Shown here piece by piece: positions 57,355 through 64,000 of a stretch of DNA of 64,000 nucleotides (position 1 is its first letter; each line of letters begins with the position of its first letter). The notes under the pieces were generated by a model. That model saw only the letters and a list, made by a program, of their open reading frames with translations. It was not told the origin of the DNA and did not search any database. Made by a program: the position numbers and the translations under genes. The DNA comes from Thalassotalea psychrophila (lineage in GTDB: Bacteria; Pseudomonadota; Gammaproteobacteria; Enterobacterales; Alteromonadaceae). The stretch lies in contig NZ_CP134145.1 of assembly GCF_031583595.1 (NCBI RefSeq), positions 2,542,001 to 2,606,000 on the forward strand. Direction: 5' to 3'.

Positions 57355-58532
57355 TAAACAAGAACTGCCCGCCTGCCCTTTGCAGAAAACCAAATGATCA
57401 TCATTGGCGCAAACAACAGCATAAGTAATGCGATTTGTTCGCTAATTGTGATTGGCAGCATTTGCACCAAACCAACCAAGATAGCCGCACCACTCATTTG
57501 CATAAATCCGAGTAACGCAGAAGCTGTTCCTGCTTTGTCTCCAAACGATGCTAACGCTTGACCCGCACAAGTGCCCATAACAAGTGAAAAACCAATCGAA
57601 CTTAACATTACAGGCAACATAAATGCCACAGGTGTATGTAAAGGTTGTAAAACTAACATTAATAAACCGCCACCAAATAAAGTTAACAAGCCAAGACTGA
57701 TAGTTCTTGCCGCACCTTTTCTAATTAATATTTTAGGCGCGGTTACACACGCAATGATATTTATAACCGCATTTAGGCTAAACCAAAACACAAATTCATT
57801 TTGGCTCAATTTTAGCTCAACCATTAACCAAGCAGGAGAACTACTCACATAAGCGAGTATTACTCCCATAGCGATCATAACTACAAAGGCATGAAATAAA
57901 AAAACTTTGTGGCATATTATGCTTTTATAGCGAGACATTTTGAATGGGTTAATTAAACGCCTTTGATTAACGGGAGTTTGATTAGTTTCAATTAGATAAT
58001 AAGCAATGAGTAAACCAGCAACCACAGCATATAAGATTAAAAATACGAAGTTACTTTGCCAATTAAAGGTTTGAGTTAACCAACTACCTAAAATTGGCGC
58101 TAACGCAGGTATACAGCAAATTAAACCATTTAAATAGCTATACATGATACCACTTTGAATGGCATCGAATTTATCCCTAACCACTGAGAATGCTGCAACA
58201 GCAACAGCGCATGTACCAAACCCCTGCAATAATCGTGATATAAGATGTAATTCAATCGTCGCAGCATAAACCGTTAATAATGAAGATAATGCATATATAA
58301 CTATCCCTATAAGAGCTACTGGCTTACGGCCATATTTATCTGTTAAAGGGCCAGTAAACAGTTGTCCTAATCCCATACTTAGCATGAATATAGAAATACT
58401 CCACTGCATGGTTGGTAATGAAACAGAAAAATTATCCGCCATTAGTGGCAATGCAGGTAAAAAGATATCAATGGCTAAAGGGCTAAATATCACCATGAGC
58501 ATTAATACCGGTAGCATTTTAAGTTTGTGCAT
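57354..58532 (-). CDS. Bcr/CflA-family MFS drug transporter
   Basis: A 392-residue inner-membrane protein with 12 helices, a proton-driven drug efflux pump of the DHA1 type. MFS motif A reads GQLFTGPLTDKYGRKPVAL, the first helix has the family LAIDIFLPALPLMADNF, and a later GFGTCAVAVAAFSVVRDKF fits motif C. Substrates may include bicyclomycin or chloramphenicol, but this cannot be told from sequence. It is divergent from the arginase-family gene; only about 100 bp separate their starts. Confidence 0.87.
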   Translation of the reverse strand: MHKLKMLPVLMLMVIFSPLAIDIFLPALPLMADNFSVSLPTMQWSISIFMLSMGLGQLFTGPLTDKYGRKPVALIGIVIYALSSLLTVYAATIELHLISRLLQGFGTCAVAVAAFSVVRDKFDAIQSGIMYSYLNGLICCIPALAPILGSWLTQTFNWQSNFVFLILYAVVAGLLIAYYLIETNQTPVNQRRLINPFKMSRYKSIICHKVFLFHAFVVMIAMGVILAYVSSSPAWLMVELKLSQNEFVFWFSLNAVINIIACVTAPKILIRKGAARTISLGLLTLFGGGLLMLVLQPLHTPVAFMLPVMLSSIGFSLVMGTCAGQALASFGDKAGTASALLGFMQMSGAAILVGLVQMLPITISEQIALLMLLFAPMMIIWFSAKGRRAVLV

Positions 58533-58638
58533 TTGGGAACCAGGAAATTAAAAGGGGTCTATTATATAGTAAGAAAAAACAAATTGTCGACGAATGACCA
58601 ACGTCTGACTCATGGTTAAATGTAATAGGCAGATTAAT

Positions 58639-59748
58639 ATGAAAGCATTACAAGACAGTTTACTGACTACAATAAAATCATGCTTATGCCCGCCTGGTGA
58701 TGGTGTTTATACAGTAAATACCGCGAAAGAACGCAAACAACAATTACAACAATCTATTTATCAACAAACTGAACGAATAGATTTAGCTTGGCTAAAATCC
58801 CTCGAAACATTACCCCAAAGCAATAATGCTGTGATGTTAGGTATAGCCTCTGATTGTGGTGGCGGCATTTTAAGAGGAGCAAATTGGGGACCGTTATTTT
58901 TACGAGCTACATTACACGAACAGTCTCCAGAACTTAGCTATTTTGATATCGGCGACGTTAGAGTTAATCCGCATTTATTGCATGATAAGTACTTGAATGA
59001 ATTAACCATCAGTAAATGTCGTGATGCATTTTATCAAGATAATAACGCCAAATACCCCGTTAGCCCTTTATCTATTACAGAATTAGTGGCCGATGAATTT
59101 TATGCTACCTACCCTGACAAAGGTTTGTTTGGTATTGGCGGCGATCACTCCATTAGCTACCCATTAACTAAAGCTTATCTTAAAGCTAAGTTGCAGCAAG
59201 ACAAAAGAGTAGCAATTATTCATTTTGATGCACACACCGATTTGTTAGTTGATCGTCTTGGTATTGATTTATGTTTTGGCTCCTGGTGCACCCATATTTT
59301 AAAATACTTGCATAGCCCTACACACTTAATTCAAATTGGTATTCGCTCGAGCGGAAAACCGAAGGCTCACTGGGAAAGTAAGTTTGGTGTTACCCAACAT
59401 TGGGCTAAAGAAGTACAAGAACTTGGCGTTGAGTATGTTATTGGAACAATTTTAAAACAACTGCAAGACGAAAAAATCGATGAGCTTTATGTGAGCTTTG
59501 ACATAGATGCCATCGATTCTAGTTTTGTTTCAGCTACAGGAACACCTGAGCCTGACGGACTCACTCCCACTGAAGCGATGGATATTTTAAAAGCCTTGGC
59601 AGAGAAGTATCCGATAACAGGTGCAGATATGATGGAAATAGCGCCGTTTACCGATACTAGTGGAGAAGGCATTAAAAGTTCTCAGCAAACTTTAGCTGTT
59701 GCTGCAGAATTGTCGGCATTCCTTCTAACTAAAATGTCGGAAAATTAG
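58639..59748 (+). CDS. Arginase/agmatinase/formimidoylglutamase-family hydrolase
   Basis: About 369 residues of a binuclear-manganese ureohydrolase. Metal ligands are in GIGGDHSISYP, IIHFDAHTDL and SFDIDAIDSS, with the family tail ATGTPEPDGLTPTEAM. The N-terminal 60 residues are an extra segment. ATG 58639 is preferred over 58612 because it has an AGGCAG stretch upstream, though neither site is strong. It splits arginine, agmatine, or formimidoylglutamate; no hut or polyamine genes are adjacent to decide. The position between infA and clpA is unusual. Confidence 0.85.
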   Translation: MKALQDSLLTTIKSCLCPPGDGVYTVNTAKERKQQLQQSIYQQTERIDLAWLKSLETLPQSNNAVMLGIASDCGGGILRGANWGPLFLRATLHEQSPELSYFDIGDVRVNPHLLHDKYLNELTISKCRDAFYQDNNAKYPVSPLSITELVADEFYATYPDKGLFGIGGDHSISYPLTKAYLKAKLQQDKRVAIIHFDAHTDLLVDRLGIDLCFGSWCTHILKYLHSPTHLIQIGIRSSGKPKAHWESKFGVTQHWAKEVQELGVEYVIGTILKQLQDEKIDELYVSFDIDAIDSSFVSATGTPEPDGLTPTEAMDILKALAEKYPITGADMMEIAPFTDTSGEGIKSSQQTLAVAAELSAFLLTKMSEN

Positions 59749-59821
59749 CACTATCACTGAAGAAAATCATATCTCGTTGAATAAAGGGATATGATAAATT
59801 TTGCTGCACGAAAAGTTCATT

Positions 59822-59840
59822 TCCTGAACTTGTTTCAGGA
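59822..59840. repeat. REP-like TCCTGAA palindrome
   Basis: TCCTGAA-CTTGT-TTCAGGA is a 7-bp inverted repeat and belongs to a dispersed intergenic sequence common in many Proteobacteria. It lies between the arginase gene and the next minus-strand lipoprotein. Confidence 0.55.
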
Positions 59841-59901
59841 TCTTCAATTGATCTGGAAAGTGCCACTAACTGCCATACGACACTAGAAAAAACATACCGT
59901 C

Positions 59902-59926
59902 ATCCCACTGTGCTTTTGAGTGGGAT
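59902..59926. repeat. REP-like ATCCCACT palindrome
   Basis: ATCCCACT / AGTGGGAT with a 9-nt loop, preceded by CGTC, resembles another class of dispersed intergenic palindromes (CGTCATCCCACT). It lies 60 bp from the TCCTGAA unit, so the two may form a composite. Confidence 0.5.
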
Positions 59927-60009
59927 CTCGTCCAGTTTTAAGGTGACTTAATTCGGCAGCTTTGTGCCATTAAGAGACAGTCGAATTGATTAGGCCGAAT
60001 AGAGTGATA

Positions 60010-60507
60010 TTAATGAACAGCCCCATTCCCAGCAAAAACCATTGCCGTTAAAACAGTAACTGTGCCTAACACTATATCTACAGGCATTGAGACAAGTAAC
60101 AAAGTTTGTGTTGGATAACTGTACCAGTTTCGATATCTATGTTCTAAAAAGAGTTGATCACCTTTTTTTGTAACATCGAATGTTATGAATTCATCATCTA
60201 TAAGTACAGTTAAAATTCCTTGACTGGAATTAAGCCATTTAATTTGATTAGTATCAAATTCAATATTTTGTATTACCGAGCCATTCTCAGCCGACTGAAG
60301 GTTCGTAAAAGGTAAGTAGTCGCCACGAAACAACTTGTCCGATACGATAAGGTCTGAATCAGTTAGTGAAACTTTCTTACTACTTTCATGATCTACTGTA
60401 ACTGTTCCATGTGTAGCTCTAGCGCCAATACTGGCTATGTGAGATGAAGAGACACAGCCAGATAGCCATAGAAAACAAATTATAAAAAATAAGAATCTCT
60501 TACCCAT
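60010..60507 (-). CDS. Hypothetical lipoprotein
   Basis: A 165-residue protein with a lipoprotein signal (MGKRFLFFIICFLWLSGC; lipobox LSGC, C18). The mature part has beta-rich character and a C-terminal hydrophobic helix (LLVSMPVDIVLGTVTVLTAMVF cut short), resembling small lipoproteins with a C-terminal membrane segment. ATG 60507 follows AGAGAAG; the frame opens 12 codons earlier. The family is not recognised. It lies just after the next lipoprotein gene (20 bp). Confidence 0.55.
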   Translation of the reverse strand: MGKRFLFFIICFLWLSGCVSSSHIASIGARATHGTVTVDHESSKKVSLTDSDLIVSDKLFRGDYLPFTNLQSAENGSVIQNIEFDTNQIKWLNSSQGILTVLIDDEFITFDVTKKGDQLFLEHRYRNWYSYPTQTLLLVSMPVDIVLGTVTVLTAMVFAGNGAVH

Positions 60508-60526
60508 ATTATATTCTTCTCTTACA

Positions 60527-61162
60527 TTAAGCTTTCCAATCAATTAGTTCAATCTCCAGTTCAGGTATGTTTTTATTGATAAGTTCATAGAGCAAAATAC
60601 GTCTTGGAGGGGCATCTTTATTGGAGGGCATTCTTGTTCTAATGGATTCCATTTCAGAACCGTTAATTTGAACAGTCCCGCTACATACTTCTACTGCATC
60701 TGACCAATAGTTATCTGATGTAATCAGTTCACACGAATAGTTATCTATTACACTAGCGGCTTCTTCTTGAGATGCACTCTCATTTTCAGCTTCTAATAAA
60801 AACCTTTCGCTTGTGCCTTCAACTAACCATTTGCTGTATACATCCAAATTATCTGTACCTGAATAATGTGAGCAACCACCAGAGCTTGTTAATTTGAGAT
60901 TAGTTGCAATAACAACATTATCTGTATAATCATGATGAATGACTTCAATGCTCTTGCCATCAAGGCTGCTTAGTGAAATCGATGCAATTTTCTCATCCAA
61001 TTTTTCAATTTCCCAAACTGCTAATTCCCCAATTCCTATTTCTAAAGGTGCTACACAAGAACCTCCACCACCATCTGAACCACCTCCATAGCAAGAAAAG
61101 AGGTTGGTAAAAAAAATTAGTATGAATATAAATTTTATTTTTTGCACAGCGTTAGATTCCAT
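60527..61162 (-). CDS. Hypothetical glycine-rich lipoprotein
   Basis: A 211-residue protein with an N-terminal hydrophobic segment (KIKFIFILIFFTNLFSC), a lipobox-like LFSC, and a following Gly-rich linker GGGSDGGGGSC usual for exported lipoproteins. The remainder has several Cys (SSGGCSHYSG, NYSCELITS, EVCSGTVQI) that may form disulfides. I do not recognise a family. It is probably co-transcribed with the downstream lipoprotein. Confidence 0.5.
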   Translation of the reverse strand: MESNAVQKIKFIFILIFFTNLFSCYGGGSDGGGGSCVAPLEIGIGELAVWEIEKLDEKIASISLSSLDGKSIEVIHHDYTDNVVIATNLKLTSSGGCSHYSGTDNLDVYSKWLVEGTSERFLLEAENESASQEEAASVIDNYSCELITSDNYWSDAVEVCSGTVQINGSEMESIRTRMPSNKDAPPRRILLYELINKNIPELEIELIDWKA

Positions 61163-61562
61163 TCTACAAAGTAAAAGTATATGTTTGGTAAGCGTTCGAA
61201 TAAGCCTGTGAGTCTTTGATTACATTACAAAACTAAATAACAGCCCTGCAAAAAGTAATTCCGTAAAGCTAATGAAAAGGTAAAGTAATAAATGACATCA
61301 AAACAATGAATATAATTAAAGCATAATGATGTGAATATGAATTGTTAATAAATGTTAAATGAAATGTAAGAACCATTATCTGGCTTATGTTAATTATTGT
61401 GGCGTTACTCAAGCTCAGCATCGAATTACTAATGGCCGCTTATCGCTCATTGCAGCCCGTGAGCTTTTGATTACATTACGTTAATTCATTGAACGGTTCA
61501 ACTGTGCCACAAGCGAACATCTAACAATTATGTAAGTATCAATTGGGTGTATTGATATTGCT
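61163..61562. other. Gene-free stretch with a 24-bp imperfect direct repeat
   Basis: No coding region was recognised. A 24-base segment at 61205-61228 (CCTGTGAGTCTTTGATTACA, then TTAC) recurs at 61456-61479 with three mismatches, about 250 bp apart. Confidence 0.45.
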
Positions 61563-61808
61563 TTATTTAGACCGTTTTAGTAAATAAATTAATTTTTCTT
61601 TAAAGAGAAAGGCAATAATTGCCAATAAGATTAAGAGTCCAAGGAATATCTTTATACCGTACTCAGGCCAAATATATTGAGCAAGACCATATAAGGCTCC
61701 CATTGCAATAATGTATGCTATTTGTACAACTGCCATTTTCCAGCCTGATCCCCAAACTATCAAAGCGGCACAAATTATAAATCCAATGATTATTTCAAAG
61801 TCACCCAT
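61563..61808 (-). CDS. Small hypothetical membrane protein
   Basis: An 81-residue protein with three hydrophobic segments and a basic tail (LKEKLIYLLKRSK-like end). It begins MGDFEIIIGFIICAALIVWG. An AGGAAGATTCT ribosome site precedes the ATG. The family is not recognised. Confidence 0.5.
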   Translation of the reverse strand: MGDFEIIIGFIICAALIVWGSGWKMAVVQIAYIIAMGALYGLAQYIWPEYGIKIFLGLLILLAIIAFLFKEKLIYLLKRSK

Positions 61809-61890
61809 AGAATCTTCCTAATATTAAGAGAACTTTAAACACTTTTGATTTTGTTGAACCATTCTATGTCTGCTGATCGCTCTTAACAGA

Positions 61891-62175
61891 CTATTTTAAA
61901 ACGATTATTGAAGCAATTAAATAAAACAATAATGTTAATGATGTCATTCTGAGTAACAATCTTATCGGCTTGTTTAGCTTAAACGAACCAGCCACATGCC
62001 CTAAAAGTAGAACAAGTCCCAAAATAATATTAGGTAGATAATCGTGTTGCATTGAACCAATTAGCAATAATAAAATAGCTAGTAACATACCATATCCATA
62101 GTATGAGTTAGTTGCCATCCCCTTTGGCTCAGCACAAATAAAATCTAAAAATTTAAAATTCAATATCTTCACCAT
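61891..62175 (-). CDS. Small hypothetical membrane protein
   Basis: A 94-residue protein with three hydrophobic helices (about residues 28-40, 46-63 and 73-92). It begins MVKILNFKFLDFICAEPKG. It lies upstream of the 81-residue membrane protein on the same strand (82 bp apart). The family is not recognised. Confidence 0.45.
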   Translation of the reverse strand: MVKILNFKFLDFICAEPKGMATNSYYGYGMLLAILLLLIGSMQHDYLPNIILGLVLLLGHVAGSFKLNKPIRLLLRMTSLTLLFYLIASIIVLK

Positions 62176-62359
62176 ATAAACAAACTACTTATGTGAGTTC
62201 GCCAACTTCAGCTCATCGCTCAAAGTAGCCTTCCACAACCGCAACAACTTGTTGATTTACAATAACATCAAGTAAAGAGATGATACAAATAGAATCGTTG
62301 TTCAGTAGAATAATTGAGTGGAATAAATATTAACATTTTGTAGAACTGTAAAATATAAA

Positions 62360-62380
62360 AAGGGACCGATAAGGTCCCTT
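62360..62380 (-). terminator. clpA terminator
   Basis: AAGGGACC / GGTCCCTT (8-bp stem, 5-nt loop) lies about 37 bp after the clpA stop; on the minus strand it runs into TTTTATATTTT. Confidence 0.85.
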
Positions 62381-62416
62381 AATGAAATGCTAGAGCTTTG
62401 TAGTATTAAAATGACA

Positions 62417-64000
62417 TTACTGAGAAACAAGTTCTTTTTTAGGTTCAACAATAACGTCTAAACTATCAGATTTTTTGTTTACACAAACTTTCGCAACACC
62501 ACCTTGCATTAAATTACCAAATAGAAGTTCATTAGCAAGAGGCTTTTTCAATTTCTCTTGGATAAGTCTAGCCATAGGTCTCGCACCCATAGATTTGTCA
62601 TAACCATGATTAGCCAGCCAAGTTCTAGCATCTTTAGACATTTCCAAAGAAACTCCCTTACCATCAAGTTGCACTTGCAATTCAACAATAAATTTATCTA
62701 CAACCTGTTCTACTACTTCATTTTCTAAATGGTTAAACCAAATGATAGAGTCTAAGCGATTACGAAACTCAGGCGAAAATACGCGGTTAATTTCGCTCAT
62801 TGCATCATGACTATGATCTTGTTGTCTAAAGCCAATAGATTTGCGCTGAGTTTCTTGTACACCTGCATTAGTTGTTAATACTAAGACTACATTTCTAAAA
62901 TCGGCTTTACGACCATTATTATCAGTTAGGGTACCGTGATCCATAACTTGTAATAATATATTGTAAATATCGGAATGAGCTTTCTCAATTTCATCTAGCA
63001 ACACAACAGAATGTGGATGTTTAATGACAGAATCAGTTAATAAACCACCTTGCTCAAAACCAACGTAACCAGGAGGCGCACCAATTAAGCGACTAACCGC
63101 ATGTTTTTCCATGTACTCTGACATGTCAAAACGCAATAATTCAACACCTAATTGCTTGGCTAATTGTTGAGTCACTTCTGTTTTACCAACCCCAGTTGGA
63201 CCTGAGAATAAAAATGAACCGATTGGCTTTTCTTCAGCACCAAGCCCTGCTCTGCTTAATCTGATCACCGATGTTAAGCCATCGATTGCTTCATCTTGAC
63301 CAAACACTACCATTTTTAAGTTACGGTCAATATTCATCAAGTTATCTTTTTCAGTGGATGAAACAGACTTTTCAGGGATACGGGCGATACTGGCAACAAT
63401 CGATTCGATATCACCGATATTGATCACTTTTTTACGTTTTGCTGCCGTAACAAGTTGCTGTTTAGCTCCAGCTTCATCAATAACATCTATAGCCTTGTCA
63501 GGTAAGAATCTGTCATTGATGTACTTTGCAGAAAGCTCTGCTGCAGCTCTTAAGGCTTTGTTTGAATATTTAACACTATGATGCTCTTCATATCTTTCCT
63601 TTAAGCCCATCAATATTTTTGTTGTTTCATCAATACTGGGTTCATGAATATCAATTTTTTGGAATCGACGAGCAAGTGCTCTGTCTTTTTCAAAAATTGT
63701 TTTAAATTCTTGGAATGTAGTTGAGCCCATACAACGCAATTTGCCTGAAGACAATAATGGTTTAATCAGATTAGAAGCATCCATCATGCCGCCAGAGGCA
63801 GCACCTGCGCCAATTATGGTATGAATTTCATCAATAAATAAAATAGCGTGTTTATCTTTTTGTAACTCTTTTAATAACGCTTTAAAGCGTTTTTCAAAAT
63901 CACCACGATACTTAGTACCAGCAAGCAATGCGCCCATATCTAAAGAATAAATGGTTGCATCAGCTAATACTTCTGGGGCTTTATTTTCAACAATTAATTT
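62417..64000 (-). CDS. clpA: ATP-dependent Clp protease ATPase subunit ClpA, partial
   Basis: The C-terminal 528 residues or so of ClpA; the frame stays open to the right edge of the window, so the N-terminal adaptor domain and most of the first AAA+ Walker A region lie outside. Present are the rest of the first AAA+ module (FIDEIHTIIGAGAASGG) and the whole second one (FSGPTGVGKTEVTQQLAKQLG, VLLDEIEKAHSDIYNILLQVMD, IGAPPGYVGFEQGG). It unfolds substrates for ClpP, including N-end-rule proteins made by Aat and Bpt. clpS would be expected just upstream, outside the window. Confidence 0.97.
   Translation of the reverse strand, partial: KLIVENKAPEVLADATIYSLDMGALLAGTKYRGDFEKRFKALLKELQKDKHAILFIDEIHTIIGAGAASGGMMDASNLIKPLLSSGKLRCMGSTTFQEFKTIFEKDRALARRFQKIDIHEPSIDETTKILMGLKERYEEHHSVKYSNKALRAAAELSAKYINDRFLPDKAIDVIDEAGAKQQLVTAAKRKKVINIGDIESIVASIARIPEKSVSSTEKDNLMNIDRNLKMVVFGQDEAIDGLTSVIRLSRAGLGAEEKPIGSFLFSGPTGVGKTEVTQQLAKQLGVELLRFDMSEYMEKHAVSRLIGAPPGYVGFEQGGLLTDSVIKHPHSVVLLDEIEKAHSDIYNILLQVMDHGTLTDNNGRKADFRNVVLVLTTNAGVQETQRKSIGFRQQDHSHDAMSEINRVFSPEFRNRLDSIIWFNHLENEVVEQVVDKFIVELQVQLDGKGVSLEMSKDARTWLANHGYDKSMGARPMARLIQEKLKKPLANELLFGNLMQGGVAKVCVNKKSDSLDVIVEPKKELVSQ

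Noticed and set aside
59768..59795. Terminator of the arginase-family gene (ATCATATC / GATATGAT)
   Set aside because: The stem is A/T-rich with a 12-nt loop and only a short T-run; too weak to call.

Overview
The window looks like chromosome from a marine, AT-rich gammaproteobacterium of the Alteromonadales, most likely Colwelliaceae (Colwellia or Thalassotalea type). This rests on gene content and order: serS-crcB-rarA-lolA-ftsK-lrp, ald, trxB-aat-bpt-infA and clpA keep the order of the enterobacterial 20-minute region, next to yccA-tusDCBE, a DUF3083 protein and a retinol-saturase-like oxidoreductase. No database search was possible, so the assignment is an inference.

Layout. (1) 0-7.2 kb: an uncharacterised divergent four-gene locus. 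An ATP-grasp ligase and a large PLP decarboxylase lie on the minus strand; a nitrilase-family amidase and an Ntn-hydrolase (C45-like) acyltransferase lie on the plus strand. The set suggests making and breaking amide bonds on an amino acid or a decarboxylated amine. (2) 7.3-10.7 kb: a CapA-like metallophosphatase and a ChrA transporter. (3) 10.7-13.1 kb: a gene graveyard with a radical-SAM gene that has lost its Fe-S cysteines, a cut-off DnaQ-like exonuclease with a mutated catalytic site, and an orphan reading-frame fragment. (4) 13.2-20 kb: a Crp/Fnr-type regulator, a 1580-residue hybrid histidine kinase with a substrate-binding-protein sensor, and a REC-EAL phosphodiesterase. (5) 20-23 kb: IS630 debris, small membrane ORFs and a frameshifted AbiTii phage-resistance gene. 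(6) 23-28.8 kb: a redox/electrophile-defence cluster around a LysR regulator (EamA exporter, FMN reductase, Xi-class GST, DsbA/FrnE protein, DUF1330), with three matching palindromes in its promoter regions. (7) 29.2-34.8 kb: a gamma-mobile-trio element (gmtY-gmtZ-gmtX), with six in-frame 61-residue repeats in GmtZ.

(8) 35-38.2 kb: a RetSat-like oxidoreductase, a DUF3750 lipoprotein, and a tRNA-Ser(UGA) gene followed by four tRNA 3'-end remnants alternating with hairpin terminators, arranged as two 219-bp tandem units. (9) 38.4-44.2 kb: tag, yccA, tusDCBE and a two-subunit molybdenum hydroxylase with a twin-arginine signal. (10) 44.2-57.1 kb: core genes bracketed by a dispersed non-coding repeat. 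(11) 57.1-64 kb: a REP-like palindrome, an MFS drug transporter, an arginase-family enzyme, small lipoproteins and membrane proteins, and clpA running off the right edge. The material between infA and clpA breaks the synteny seen in Enterobacteria.

The best candidates for something under-described are the tRNA-Ser 3'-remnant/terminator array, the four-gene ligase-decarboxylase-amidase-acyltransferase locus, the LysR palindrome regulon, and the gamma-mobile-trio element with unresolved borders and possible cargo (including AbiTii) to its left.
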